Below are positions 35,166 through 47,989 of a stretch of DNA of 64,000 nt, one piece after another. Position 1 is the stretch's first letter, and every line of letters starts with the position of its first letter. The position numbers and the translations under genes are program-made. The notes beneath the pieces are model-generated. The model worked only from the letters and a program-made list of their open reading frames with translations, was not told the DNA's origin and did no database searches. Origin of the DNA: Lethocerus indicus (Eukaryota; Arthropoda; Insecta; Hemiptera; Belostomatidae); assembly GCA_019843655.1 (NCBI GenBank), contig JACDQD010000001.1, positions 42,786,230 to 42,850,229 on the forward strand. The letters run 5' to 3'.

Positions 35166-35820
35166 TGGGGAGATGAAGGTCGTAATCTAGAAGCACGGCG
35201 AGAATACACCGACCCTAATTTGTTTAACTCGATTCCATTTTATTCTGGCAAATGTCGGTTTTATTTTCCGGAATATAAATGTGTCAAATTTGCTGTTTTT
35301 TCCCGTCCAGGTGTCCGGTTTTTTTGGCCTGCGTTTGGCTTCGGTGGCAAAACGAACGCTGGTTGGGGCAATTAAAAAAATGCGCTAATAACAAAGTCAG
35401 TCCGCCAATGAAGTGCAGTGCCCAATAAATCCCGTATAATATCGGTTATTTTGTCCAGTCCAAGTTGCCGCCAACTTTTACCTGTCTCGCCACTCCCCTC
35501 GCCCATTGGATTACAATTAAAATTGAGGGCGGGGGTGGATGATTTAATCGGTGGAATTTTCGACGGGGTTTTTAATTTATGTTTTCAATGCATAACGGGC
35601 GTTTAAATAGGCGTTTACCCGCGGTATTTGGCGGCGTGCAGGAGTTCCCCGGCACCCGCTTCCGACGAGCTTTCATTTCACAGATATAGAATCATTGTCG
35701 CGCGCAATTGACACCTGAGCCCCGAAATCTACATTGTTTATTTATCGAATACTCGGTCATCTGTACTGTCAATTACGACTAGTCCCGTGAGAAATAATTC
35801 GTAGCGATCGCACTTGTTGT
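35165..35820. other. Unassigned intergenic DNA
   Basis: No gene or repeat recognised; moderate GC patches near 35480-35660. Confidence 0.4.
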
Positions 35821-35822
35821 CG

Positions 35823-35860
35823 AGCTAGACCGGTTTTGGACTTTCGCCCTCGTGTTCTAT
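35823..35860 (-). ncRNA. Family A hammerhead-like motif, 3' half preserved
   Basis: The minus strand contains AAAACCGGTCTAGC, showing the CCGG palindrome, the GUC triplet and the UAGC that in an intact copy pairs with GCUA before CUGANGA. The 5' half is eroded. Confidence 0.5.
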
Positions 35861-36358
35861 CTCGCTGAACGCCTTGAATTTTCCGGTTACATTATCGGTT
35901 ATATTACCTGTAATGCGTTGAACTGTATCTTTCGCTGTTTCTTTCTGTTTTTTGGCTGACTTATTCCATTCGCTGTATAATAAATATTCTATTTTTTTCT
36001 GGTAGAACTGCTTGAAACTATCATGGATAATGTCATACTCTCAGTACCTGTCGCACAGGTAGAACAAGTTTAATGGGGAGCATTATTCCGGCATCGTTTT
36101 ATTGATAAGTCTTACATTTTAATAGAATATGAAGGTTATGAATGTAAATAAAGTAAAATGTTGGATTCAAGTAAATAAATTGATTTATAATCGGAACCTA
36201 CCCCCAGTTTAATTATAGGATTTATATCGTGACTCCTGGGATGTTCTTTGTAAGTTTCTCACTTGAGAACAAACTCAGGATATTAGAAACAGTGTTCGAA
36301 CCGCAGTGACAATGCCGATAGGATGCTTCGGCCTTTAACTTTATTACTGATGGAATAC

Positions 36359-36385
36359 AACTGACGATGGCGTAAACCCCGCCTT
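36359..36385 (+). ncRNA. Family A hammerhead-like motif, partial
   Basis: Plus strand CTGACGATGGCGTAAACCCC: CUGANGA is intact, but the hairpin 3' arm and GAAA box are collapsed. Confidence 0.4.
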
Positions 36386-36389
36386 CCGT

Positions 36390-37585
36390 TATTTCGCGAT
36401 TAATCCATTTTGAATGGGGCCTGCTCTATATGGCCCCCGCCCACAATCCCCGTTATTGTTGTTCCGTACTTCGCTTTGTGCTTCGATAGCTCAAATCTTC
36501 ATTGAAGTAATTCCCTCTTAACTTGATTAGCCCCAGGAATAATATTGAGCGTAGTCAAATAGCGCAACATAGGCTACGCCGAGTGGCCCAAATTTTACAA
36601 TTTATAATAGTTTTAATTTCTTTCCACTACTGTGGAAGTAGTTTAACTTAACCGATCTTCACATTTACATAGGAAAACCTTAGGACCTACTTTTACTTCT
36701 TCAGGATAATAAGACTGAAATTGGCTTCGGAGCACGACCGTCGACTAATCTAACCGAAATGTCTTCCAAGCCTGTCTTCTAATTTATTTCCTTGTAATTT
36801 ATATGATATAATAAAATAGGGAGAGGGAGATATTCCCCTCTCTATAATTCTCTCTTTGACGGCCCTCATATTGATAATCTCATATTGAAATCCACGATTG
36901 ATAACCCGTACAATCCGTTTAGTCTGCCATTATTGTTATTAAACGTTAATATTAACGCTTCCGTTTGAAGATAGCTGAGCTTAGTTTCATGCTAATGGGG
37001 CTGAGAACGATCTGGTTCACTTGGAGGTACAAACGGGTGTATGCCGGCTCACACTCACGCACGCACATACGAAACACATACCTTGTCAAAGCAAACATGC
37101 CCAAACACTCGGTCTGAGGATCCGGCCTTTTCTCGGGGATTCCAAAATTAGCAGCCAGTAAAGACCTAGGACTTTATTCGTGTGTACTTGGGACGGGCAA
37201 ATTATGTTTCACTTGTTTGCCTTTTGGGTATTAAATAAATGGATCAGTGTCCTCACCGGCTCAAAACTACAAATTCATTCAGATTCAAACCGCAAAAATA
37301 ACCCGTTACAAACGAGCAGCCCCAATTCAGATGTCTATATAGTGATTCAAAGGCTTATCAAAAAGCAATTGGGGAGTGAACAAGAACTATTCAACCAATT
37401 GCGAATTTAAAAAGGGAAAACATTGTATTTACTACAAAAATCTTCAGAGGCCGAATATAAAACCCTATTCCGATATAAGCCTAATCAAGAGATCGCCCAT
37501 CGAATACATTTAAAATGGAACAACTCAAATAAGATATTTGAATGGGAGTGGACGGGGGTTTGGAATATCTTCACTCTCACTTATC
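36390..37585. other. Unassigned intergenic DNA
   Basis: No recognisable gene or repeat. A 76-codon plus frame at 37180-37410 shows no domain. Confidence 0.4.
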
Positions 37586-37589
37586 TGGT

Positions 37590-37630
37590 ACTCCGGTAGA
37601 TCAGTGACGGCTTTTCGCCATCAGTAAGAC
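37590..37630 (-). ncRNA. Family A hammerhead-like motif, diverged
   Basis: The minus strand reads TTACTGATGG, CGAAAAGCCG, TCACTGATC. The hairpin is retained but the CUGANGA box has lost three bases and GAAA has become TCAC. Confidence 0.4.
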
Positions 37631-37634
37631 ATTC

Positions 37635-38030
37635 GGTAATACGGTAAGGCACTTACGTGTGTCGTTCGGCCAACGGGACGCTCGTTAGCGATGTGACGAG
37701 TGTTTCTCTAGCCGTTACCTAACTGACGGTAATGGCATGCTAAGATAGCATAGTGGCAGCATAGTTACAGCGCTAACCACAAAGAGAGCAAAACAGAAGT
37801 TCGCTGTGAAATCAAACGAACCGATTCGCAGAAACATAACGCCAAGAATTTTAAAAGCTAATCGCTAGAGATTTAGATGGATATTTTAGTATTAACGATT
37901 TCCTTAACTTAACGATTTTCCTTTCGACCGGATCGTCTCGGAATTGCTTTATGAGGTCGGAACGCAAACTATGTTTAATTCCTTAATAATTATTTCGAGC
38001 GTCTTATATCTGGGGTATATAAAGATGATA
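37635..38030. other. Unassigned intergenic DNA
   Basis: Nothing recognised. Confidence 0.4.

Positions 38031-38036
<6 letters not shown>

Positions 38037-38085
<49 letters not shown>
38037..38085. repeat. (TA)n microsatellite
   Basis: Uninterrupted AT/TA run of about 24 units. Confidence 0.96.
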
Positions 38086-38086
<1 letters not shown>

Positions 38087-38297
38087 TTGTTACACGTCCT
38101 TCTTCCCATAATTCCCATCGAATTGGATACAACAGGGAGGGCTATATTTAAAGGGGAAAAGGCAACAAAAGGGTACCTCTAGCTAAGCGAAGTAATGGCA
38201 GGATTCGATATTCTCGCAATAAGTCTTTGAAAGGGAGTTGCATCGGTTTAATTTCCGTCCGCGATTCAATTCCCAATGGGGGGATATTCGTAAAATC

Positions 38298-38318
38298 GGG
38301 AGGCGGGTGGTGGGGGGG
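38298..38318 (+). other. Potential G-quadruplex
   Basis: GGG-AGGC-GGG-TGGT followed by seven guanines, which can supply the last two runs with a one-base loop. It precedes a GC-rich, CG-rich patch at 38330-38660. Confidence 0.55.
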
Positions 38319-38329
38319 TTCCTTAGTCC

Positions 38330-39680
38330 GAATCTCCTTCCAGTAGAGCGGTAACGTCGTGATTTGTAAAACGGTCGCCAGTTTTCTGGGGGCGCGTAGG
38401 GGCGCGCGCCAGCCGGCGCGAGTCCGGGCCCTCTATGGGGGAGGGGCGACTCGTCGTTGTAGCGGATCTGTCTCCGGGAGCCATTTGCATAGCGGACCTC
38501 GATGGAACTAATAAATATTCATTTTGGTATGAGTGTCGGTTGGAGGAGGGGCGGAATGGTACTCCGCTCCTGACGTACATTCCCGTTTCCCGGGGCACAC
38601 GTCGTTACAATTGTCCTCCCGTTTTACCCTATTCCGCGTTGCACCGCTCCCCCACCGGTTAATACAGCCCGCTGTCATTTTACATCGCTGTCTGTAGCGA
38701 GAAAAAAAGAAAATTTGTTTTCCACGATGAATTTTCATATTTCAAACAAGCCGCATATCGTTTTCAGTAAGGCCAACTTTAAAGCTGACACCGTTCTTCA
38801 AGAACTTCACGAATGTGCCGAGAAAAACCCAAGTTGGGTCGGGAGCGCGTGAAAACCACAAATATTTGTGGAAGACGAAGGACACTTTTCATTCCAGATT
38901 CCTAAGAGATACACGTGTTGGAATTCCGGCGGCCGGCCGAATGTTCTTTGGATTTAAATGTTATATATTCAACAAGAATACGATAAACTTGAGAAGAATC
39001 ATGAGACTAACGTAACATATTTATTTTCTATAATTATTTTGGTCCGCTACAAAACAACGCCAAATATTAACAAAACTACTATCTCCTGATAAACGTTCCT
39101 TACATTTTAAAATAAAACGAATTTAATAAAAGGGGGAATGTCAGTTGGGTTCTGCTCCATTATGCTCTATTTACATTGTTACTTTAACATCAATGCCATC
39201 GTGTGACAGTTGTGACAATAAAACAGTTAAAACAGTTGGAGTTGCTTCTTAACTCTTTTTGGAGCACCTGCCCGAGAATTACTCTGTACGCAGTCCGTGT
39301 CGTTCACCTATCTTATTTCGTATCTAATTTATTCCTCGTCGGTTTCGCAGCGCGACTCTTCGTCGGGGACACTTTTCTTCGTTTCGGAGCCGTGAACCTT
39401 ATCCGAGTGCCGTCCCGGCGGGACACCGGATACCGGTCTCGGTTTAAATAATTACGCGAGCCGAACGAGGCCCGGCGGTGGCCGCCGGGGGGAAACGGGA
39501 GCCGGCTGAATTATCATTATTGGACGACTAATTAGCCCCAATTACCTGTCATCGTCTAGTTAGCGTTAACCCCAGCCCCCCCCCGCCCGCTCCACTCTAT
39601 AGACTCCACTTTGTCGCAACCCAATTGGCCGACGCCGCAGTTTCGGTTCAAAACGGACGCGTCTTTATTTATTTTATGCT
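38330..39680. other. Unassigned DNA with GC-rich islands
   Basis: GC-rich and CG-rich between about 38330-38660 and 39270-39660, the second with TAATTA motifs (GACGACTAATTAGCCCCAAT near 39523). This could be regulatory sequence, but no factor or gene can be assigned. Confidence 0.35.
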
Positions 39681-39686
39681 AATTTC

Positions 39687-39917
39687 GTTCCGACGATTTT
39701 TCACTAAAAAACGAGGAGCGCTCTGTTCATCCGGTAGAAGAGGACGATGACCAAAGAGTCCATAATCGATACCGATCGCCGTATTACAACACGAGAGATA
39801 GCAGAGAAGGTAAATGTATCCCATGCATGCATTGAAAACCATTTGAAAGATCTTGAATACGAAAAATGCTCATAATCCACGAATGGGAAAAATCCGTAAT
39901 TATTTAGTTACAACGCT
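39687..39917 (+). pseudogene. mariner-type transposase remnant, short copy
   Basis: From 39687 the plus strand reads FRSDDFSLKNEERS, then after a small disruption PVEEDDDQ, then in the next frame IIDTDRRITTREIAEKVN and VSHACIENHLKDLEYEKCS. This is the DNA-binding half of a mariner transposase and is clearly the same family as the minus-strand copy at 16.67-17.07 kb. After HLKDLEY only about 50 bases separate it from AAAATCCGTAATTATTTAGT, the equivalent of the terminal sequence of the other copy. The catalytic domain and the first roughly 60 residues are missing. Confidence 0.8.
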
Positions 39918-39919
39918 TA

Positions 39920-40980
39920 GTTTACATACAAACGCCTGACGACGAAGCGGTCACAGAAATCTGAATATACAGGAAAAATAAAAAAAATAAAATTTATATA
40001 GTTATATATATATTTTTATATAGTTTATAGTATGTCGGTGCTACTTTAAGACCGGTGCCGCTAATTGCATCGTACAGTTGTGACAATAAAAAAAATATAG
40101 AACTCTGGTAGCGGCTCCATACGGAGAGCCATACAGAGCTGAAAGAAAAATCTCCGCGAATATCTAATCCGGAAAACAATAAATGACTACCGGCTTCTCC
40201 CTTCCGCTAGTATTTGGCTAGTGATACAAGCGAGATACAACCCCAATATCGGTTGCCGATAAAGCCTACCGTCAGCACTCCACTCTCATAGAGGAATACG
40301 TGCGCAGAGCTCATTCAATGTACACTGTACTATGGTGGTATGGTTATTTACTGTTTATTTTAGCAAATAACTTGTATAAATAAATTTATAGAAATAAATA
40401 TATCTGTAAATTTATAACGCTCCTTCCGGTTACGAACTTGGGTGGCTGACCGAATTTAATTTTACATTTAGTCCTGTCCGTGAACGAACCCGGGACGACC
40501 CGGTATTGACCTTATACGAATTTATAGTAATTACAAGATTTCAATGCACGGCGAGGGTATGGAATATCGACCCTGGTTTTTGTCCCGGAGATATGCAGGC
40601 TTGGCGAGTATGGTAAGTTACTCGTGTGATACGAAGCGCCGTTTCGGCACTGTCACTGGATAGCGGCGAGGGTAACGGCCGCCGAAACTTAATCTCGGCC
40701 GGCAGAAATCTCGTTAGACTGGAAGGCCCCTCGTGGAAATGACTGGTGCGGCGGCGGCCTAATCCCCGAGATAACCCGCAATATTCGGCCCGGATAATCT
40801 CCTCCTAGTCCGGGAACCTGCGGATACGCGCCGACTCGAAACCGGGCACGCCGCCTACTCCACCGTCAACCGCTCAACACCACTTATTGTACGCGTATAC
40901 CGGCCCACGGGCCTTTCTACACTCGTGTACACGAATAGTAAGACTGCAGTAATAGAGTGCTCGTGTGAAGGAGGTGTGAA
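39920..40980. other. Unassigned intergenic DNA
   Basis: A GC-rich stretch at 40550-40920 carries CG-rich runs. It has no recognised gene or repeat. Confidence 0.4.
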
Positions 40981-40986
40981 ATCTCG

Positions 40987-41313
40987 ATGAGATCATTTAG
41001 GAACCACTCCCGGACCCTTAAACAATTATTTTATGACACCTGTCTTCAAATCTACGTTCGAAAAAATGCTGTGCGGACCCGAACTATATATAGAATTCCG
41101 AAGGATGCAGGAGACCTCCCGATGATTTATCCGATGTCCGGACCTCGGAATCAACTGACTCTAATGTCTTTTAATTTATTATTACGCAACGGCATCGCGC
41201 AGAACGGATATCTCCCCTCTCTGGGCTTGAAAATGAATGTTCGAAAATGTACAGTTATATCCTGGAGAACATTGCATATCGGTACAATCAACGGCTTCGG
41301 TTCGCCTAGCTAA
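40987..41313 (+). mobile_element. Degenerate LINE reverse-transcriptase segment
   Basis: The end of a 108-codon frame reads GLKMNVRKCTVISW, followed by INGFGSP. Jockey and I-type LINE reverse transcriptases carry 'GL.(I/L)N..KC.V(I/M)SF' and, about 15 residues later, 'ING..L' in the segment after the catalytic FADD box. FADD itself is not visible. Within about 80 bases the sequence passes into a family B end, so either that repeat inserted here or the LINE was truncated. Confidence 0.5.
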
Positions 41314-41384
41314 TCTCTCGAACCGCGGCACGACATTAAGTCGCTCCGACACTTTTCCGAAGGCCAAATTAAGGAATGCACGAA

Positions 41385-41600
41385 GGACACAATATTACGC
41401 GATCCTACCGGAAGTGATATTTTAAGATATTTATTACGCTAAATTATCGATTATAGATTATATGGACAGTATTACTTAATTATTCTTAAAAGGAGGAAAT
41501 TTGCGATTAAAAAATATAGAAGAACGTATCCACCATTAGGTATAACTTAGCTTCTTACGACATGAAGTATGCTATAATTATACGATCTATAATTAACTGT
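41385..41600 (+). repeat. Family B repeat, 3' part with the extra module
   Basis: ATTACGCGATCCTACCGGAA is followed by TTTTAAGATATTTATTACGC and ACTTAATTATTCTTAAAAGG ... ATAGAAGAACG, matching 30270-30410 over its length. The 5' half of family B is absent. Confidence 0.65.
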
Positions 41601-41609
41601 ACAGAGAGT

Positions 41610-44600
41610 ATTACAATATGTATTTTTATAATCTTGCGCTCATAATTAAAATCATACACACCAGTTGCCTATATCGTCATACCCGCAATTCCCTTTATAT
41701 TTCTTACCCTAACTGGTAATTTCTCTGTTAGCAATAGAATTTTCCCCATGTTTACGTTGTCTACAATTAGGCACCCATTTGCTTCATTATCGAAATGTAC
41801 GGAAGGGACCGAAGTGGAAACGCAGCAAACCAATGCCGGTGGGTGAGAGTATTCCATATAACTCATATTTTAATTAGATCTTCTGTTGTCCCTAACGAGA
41901 TAATAAAACACTTCTGAGGTATATTGTACATTTTATAAGTCATTATATTTTTATAAAATCAGCTAATTAGTTTACTCATTAGCGGGTCTTTAACAGTTAA
42001 AATAGGAAAGTTTATTTTAATTCATATTTATTTATTACATTGTATGTTATTATAATTTTATATATGTCTACATTAGTTTCGAGGCATTTGTCAGAACCAA
42101 CAACACATGTAATAAAAATAATGTATAATAATTCATTCGATTTAAAATCAATTCGCAAATAAAAACGACTGATTGAAATTGTTGTGATATAGACAGTAAG
42201 GACATCATGTTTGAAAATCAGGGAAATAAGAACGCTAGGGTCATTGTGCATTAATTATTAGTATTAAACATAAAAATGTTGCGTGTATTGATCATTATTC
42301 GTGGTTAATAAATATTTCAATTTTTACAATGGAGGGGCGTTCGAAAAATTCGTCGGAACTGAGTTATGTATTATTGAGCGTTAATAAATTTTAAATTTTA
42401 AGTTTAGAACATTCCCCGGGGGCCTTTACTCGTTACTTAAGATTGGGTCTGATTCCTCCAACTTTGCTTAGCCCCGGTTAAATATTTTTCGAGAAAATTG
42501 AACCCGGGAGATTCAATTGAACTGGGCAACTCGAAGAGACGGAGATTTCTCCTCAATTTTTGTTCGGAAATTATTCACGAATGGCAAAGTTCCCACTGGC
42601 CAAAGTCCCAAAGGCTTAAGATGTCGGTGTACTTAAACCCCACAGTCGGGGCCGGGACCCCGTGTAAATGTTCTACTGGCTTCTACTGGAGAGGATTCCT
42701 CAGGATCTAACGGCCAATCAACGAAGCGATTTCTTCAAAATAAGCTTTAAACGTTGGAGCGAACACCTACAAGAAAGACATTGAAAAGTTCCAAAGAATC
42801 CATAAAAGTGATCAAAACAATCATAATATAACACTATAGAGTTTATCAAGGCGAATATTGTGAAAGCAGTGGAATCCTATGAATTGGTCCACAAATAAAT
42901 GTGAATATTGAGATCTGAGAAATAGAAACAACAATTATGTGCCATAACAAATCTCGAACCGACTTCATATGTGAAGTCGACACTTTATTTCAATAGCACT
43001 GGCAATCCGGTACACCCATTGGCCCCATTCTCAACAGACTAAAACTCAATTAAGTTATACGCAAGGACTGAAATGCACGAAAGGATCAATAATTGACAGA
43101 AACAGGAACAGGAGAGAAAAAGTCCCGCACCAAAAAGGCCAATTACCGCAAAAAATCCTAAATGAAAAAAGGTGAGGGCACCGTAGAAGCGGGATACCTT
43201 AGGGTCATATTATAAAATATGGCAGCGTTCCGTTATGTACGACAAAGAGGGGGCAATATATACCGCCTATACGAGCCCCCTCGCGTCAGTGCATCAAGTG
43301 TATGAAATAAAGCACCGCGATACAAAAGAGCGTACTTGAGTGACAGGTGAGAGCGTAAGAGTACAATGTAATTATCGGCGAAAAATTCATTCGGTATGCA
43401 AAACGAAATGCAAAATGAAAAATTCATATGCACCAGGAGACTACCGTGACAACCACCACAGTAAAAATGCAATTACGGGGCACACCGGATGCCTAAGCTC
43501 ACCAACGTTCTGAGGAAAAGCAAAAGACCGAACCGGAGAGCGGAGATAGAAGAGCCACGATGTCGAAAACCTTTTCAGACCACTAAACACATTTTCTGAA
43601 TTTATACAATAGTTAATATTAGAGATTGCATTGTATATTTAGCTGATAGACTACTGTATGCGAGGACGAGGGAACACCAGGGGTATTTCATTCGCGTCTT
43701 TTTAATTGGGCAAACCAACGTTCCGTGGGCCCCGTAATATTCGCCCGTTGAGAAACACCCATTTGAAAATTAGACCCGACCGCATCGGAGGGAAACTGAA
43801 ATACTGGCGGCGATAAGAGGCGACGAGAGTAATGTTCAGAATTAATCTTACATTCAGAGACCTAATCGAATAACGGGCCCGCCCGAATCGGGGTCCCGCC
43901 GGGACATCAATCAACCGGTTCCCGTTTTAATAACCCTACGGGGGGCTCGACCGCTGCGCCTCTCCGAAAAGAAAAAGGATCCCTGAAAAGTTATTATAGA
44001 GCGGGAGTTTCCTGTGAGCGTTTTTAAAAAGATTGTATAATTAAAAGGTCGAAAACAGTCGACTGGAAACAGCTCGCTATTTTAATACCGGGCGTTATCA
44101 AGATTGGATTTAATGCGGAGCGACGCCGGCTTCCAGTAGAAAAAAACAGGCCGGTGCTGAAAACCCTCCCGTAGTTTTTACTCCGACTTGAATTTTCCTT
44201 AATTTCCGATTAATTATTCCGATAATATTCGTTAATTGTTGGCTTTTTATGTTCCTTTAATTACCCCTTTATCCATTTTATTACTTTGATTTAGCGATAA
44301 TTATAAATCTTTTCAGGGTAAGAATGCGTCACCCGAGTAGGCCGATAATTTATAGAAATCGGACACCGGTTAGAAGACTTCTCCGCGTTTCTGAGTGCAA
44401 GTCTGAGACAGGACTCGACCTTTTGCCACAGACAGTAGAATCATTTAAGCCTTGATATAGCGAGGCACTGAGATAATAATATAAGACAGGGTAATATTAT
44501 TAGGAATTCTAGGTTGGAATTTGTTCATCCGAGCTACGAGGGACCAATTCGCCCATCGCGTGGTTCTCGGCTCTGCAAATATGCGGCTCGCCTAATAACA

Positions 44601-47600
44601 TTGCCGGCTATTGAAATTAATTGTTTACATTTCATTGGTTACTTTTCCTTACCGACCGTTTTCTCCTAATAAGGCCGTATGTTAATGAGCCTATATATGC
44701 CTAATATGGGAAAATGTTATGAGAGTAGCTTCGCGAAATTACGGACACCGAGTAATTAATTGCACGGTGATTGATACTTGTCCCATATTCACGGGCCTAG
44801 TATTCACTAACCCCCTAATATTCTGGGCATTATTTAAATGAGACCAAGAACAGGAATTGACTATGGGTTCTCGGCCCAGCTACAGTTTAGTCTAAAAATA
44901 AAACTCCCCGTCGTTTAGACTGCACAAAGGTTAACCCACGCGGATAAAAGAGATCGTCCCAGCTAGGGCTTTTCAGTTCATAGCGGCGGTACAACGGAGC
45001 TACTAACTCTGTTTTCTCGTCTTGGGTCACATCGCACTCCCAACCTTTAATTTACGCACTTAACGTAAAAGCCCTAGGTCTCTTCAGTCCTTAACCTTCC
45101 GCTTTTAAATCTCCTCCTTAAATAAGTGTCCCGCCGCTGTTTTGATTCAATAAAATTATGGAGTACGAGAGGCGAAAAGGAGCCGGTATGCAGTCTATAA
45201 AAGGTCATTCAAGTTCCATATAAACCCAAACGCTCATTATAAGTAAAAATTCTTGTTACCGATAAAATTAGTTTTATAAAAAGGTTTGTTAATTAACTAA
45301 TATTTTTAGCTTGAAACATCTACATGCTACTGCATATACAATCGTACATTTGCGCAATTGTCAAAGGGAGAAATCCGTCTTTAAATCATTTGCTATAACT
45401 CTAAATTTATCAGGAGAATCCCGATGATGGAAACAGTTACCAAAGTGCGCAACGGACTAGGCGGGAAGGGAACTCGACCTTCCAACGGGAGGCCTTAGGT
45501 GAACAGTCTAAAAACGGAAGAAACAGCGCCTCACCGGCACTAGGTCCATTTCTCATTTTGTTTGATTCTTTTCTCTAGTACGTGGATCAACCGGAAAGTT
45601 TAAATCATTTCTTTATTTTAAATTAGTTCTTAAGTACATTTTTATAAAGATTTTTTTAAAAAATAAAGAGTAAAAATGAATAAATTTATTTTAAAACATT
45701 TTTTCTTTATATCCTGTACCGGAGGGAGAGCTTATCACCTATCACTACTGACTAACTTACGAATTAATATCAATGATAAGCTTCCTGGGCAGCCCAATTA
45801 TTATTTCTATTTAATAAAAACGACTTCCTTATAAAAATCCAGCCCGCGTTAGGAAAAATATAATAAATATACGATTTCATTCTTAAGCCTTAAAAATCGT
45901 CCGCCCTGGTTAAACATATTTGAAATTCCATCCATATTAAGTGGAGAACGGTCTGTTTTCTCTGTCATCCGGCAATGTATAATGATTAGGGTTTGATTGC
46001 GGCGATGAGCGAACTGAATTTATTAGGGTAATTGGAAGAGACGCAGGCGGCCCCCGTGCATCGGCAGTTAGACCTGCATCGCTTAATGGGATGGACCCTC
46101 GCCGGTCTATACCCGCACAATTAACCTGCCTAACGGTATCTCCAGACATTTCATTCGTGATTCATGGTCCCGTTTCTTCTGAACGTACTGGTAAACTGTT
46201 CGCCTCCATCGAAGCGCGGGTTTTCAACAAATAAAAATCTCAGGACCTTGAATCGCCGGTTCGGGGCATCAACAGATGACGAATAACTAACTCTACCCGA
46301 CCGCGTTACGACTCGTTTTAAATAAGCGGTTTGAAAGGAAATCGGGGCATATTACGCTACAGTATATTATTCCTGTGTACTAAAGCCCTGCATGGGAAAG
46401 AATTTTCGATCCAAATCTGTGCGCCGCCGGTATTTTTATTCAAGCGAAATCTGTGGCTTTTATAAAAACGGGAGTTCCGTAGGAACGTTTAGTCGAATAA
46501 GATTGAAATACGCATTTAAATTCGTCATTTAAACATATATGTGTCTCAGAAATGAGATATGTAAAAAGAAATCTGTTCAGATTATTCAGTACCACGTTTA
46601 CCAGGAAACGGGCAAATTTAATTCTAACGATTCTAACAGAGTAATACCCAAATCAATTTATAGTGGAAATAATTATTGTAAGAAGGGCTTAACTCGTAAA
46701 TCTCATTATTTTTAGGGTATTATTTATGCGTCAGGAGTTTGTACCGTATTTGGGGGTAAGTAAAAATTAAAGAGGGCGTCATATTGCCGGCATTAAGCGA
46801 AAAGTTCGTTATTTCCTTCCCCGGCGCTTTTAAAGAACAGAAGTTCCGTATCAAACATGAACCGAGCGAGGGGGATGGGGTGAAGCCATTGTATTCCGCA
46901 CAACTTATATTTCAGTAGTTTTATTCAATCGTAAAAATTCCGTTTTAGTGCCAATCTCGGGTGGGAAGGAGGAGCGGCCCGCTTCCCCCCTGCCCGCCGG
47001 CGGGCCATCCCTTGGGATTTCGTTGAATAACAGTAAATTTCGAAACCCGATAGGAATTCAATGGAAAAATGAAATCTCGAAAAGGAAAAAAAGAATAAGA
47101 ACAACGATCGCAGCCGTTCTTGAGATAATTTACCACCGCGTCTGTTTTCCGAGCAACGGTAAGCAAACGGGACACATGTGCACGCGGCAACTTCTGCACA
47201 GCCGTCGGAAGGGAACTTTCGACCCGACGACTCAAAAAAAAATTCATATTTCCAAAGTTTCACCGCCAATTTCGGAAAACGCTTGGGTATGGGCCCGCCA
47301 ATCAGCTCGAACTTTTCGAGGCCCGAATTCCGATGTAAAAAAATGAGGCGAAATATACATATATATATACCTATCTCACTTTCCTGAGGTCAGGATAGGA
47401 TGAAATTGTACGGTCGAAATTTCTGGAGTCGAAAAAAGGTAATATGAATTGAAATGTTGCTCGATGCTCATTTAATAAGATACCGGACGCTTCTTTGTGG
47501 CGATGGTTTATTTTTACACGAACCTACAATAAAATCATACCGACATTGTTTTATGTATGCAAATATAGCTTAGTGTATTTTAACATTCTTTGTTGGTAGA

Positions 47601-47780
47601 TTTCCGTTGCCATTATAGCTTTATTTTCATGCCGAAAAAAATAATGATTACGCAAATAGTTTTAAGACCACTGCCAAGGGTTATTCCTGCATGGTATTAC
47701 ATTAATTTCTACCTGTTCTTGTTCCGAGGATTGACGAAACATTGCAACGTTGTTCAGTTATTAATTATTTCAATTTTATC
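41610..47780. other. Unassigned intergenic DNA
   Basis: About 6 kb with no recognisable gene. A short string at 44756-44792 (TAATTAATTGCACGG ... TTGATACT) resembles 12176-12210. GC-rich patches near 43880-43990 and 46940-47000. A GGGGCGTTCGAAAAATTCGT string at 42334 is vaguely like a mariner-type terminus but stands alone. Frames up to 132 codons at 46925-47387 overlap on both strands and look accidental. Confidence 0.35.
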
Positions 47781-47783
47781 AAC

Positions 47784-47960
47784 TTCCGGTAGGTGCGTAA
47801 TTCTGTTGGATGCCTCGGTTAGCAAGGGTTAACCCCTGCTATTCCGGGATTTTTCCTGTATTTGGAAACCTTTTTTGTTTGGAGCTTTTTGTCCTTTCCT
47901 TGTGGGGCCCTCCCGGATGTTATCTACTTCCGATATTTCGGAACTCTGGTCGGAATACTG
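47784..47960 (-). repeat. Family B repeat, inverted copy
   Basis: The plus strand reads CGGTTAGCAAGGGTTAACCC, CTATTCCGGGATTTTTCCTG, TTTGGAAACC, CTTGTGGGGCCCTCCCGG and CCGATATTTCGGAACTC, the reverse complement of the copies at 55.7 and 60.4 kb. The plus frame gives YSGIFPVFGN and WGPPGC, the same false peptide seen in other copies. Confidence 0.75.
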
Positions 47961-47989
47961 GTTCCATGATCGGAATCCGACTGGCAGAT

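Noticed and set aside
35037..35375. 112-codon frame with an arginine-glutamate repeat
   Set aside because: Artefact of the GA microsatellite.
42334..42362. GGGGCGTTCGAAAAATTCGT as a mariner terminal repeat
   Set aside because: Only loosely similar, with no transposase remnant or opposite end nearby.
46925..47387. Four overlapping frames of 69-132 codons
   Set aside because: Open in several frames on both strands at once, which points to composition and not coding.
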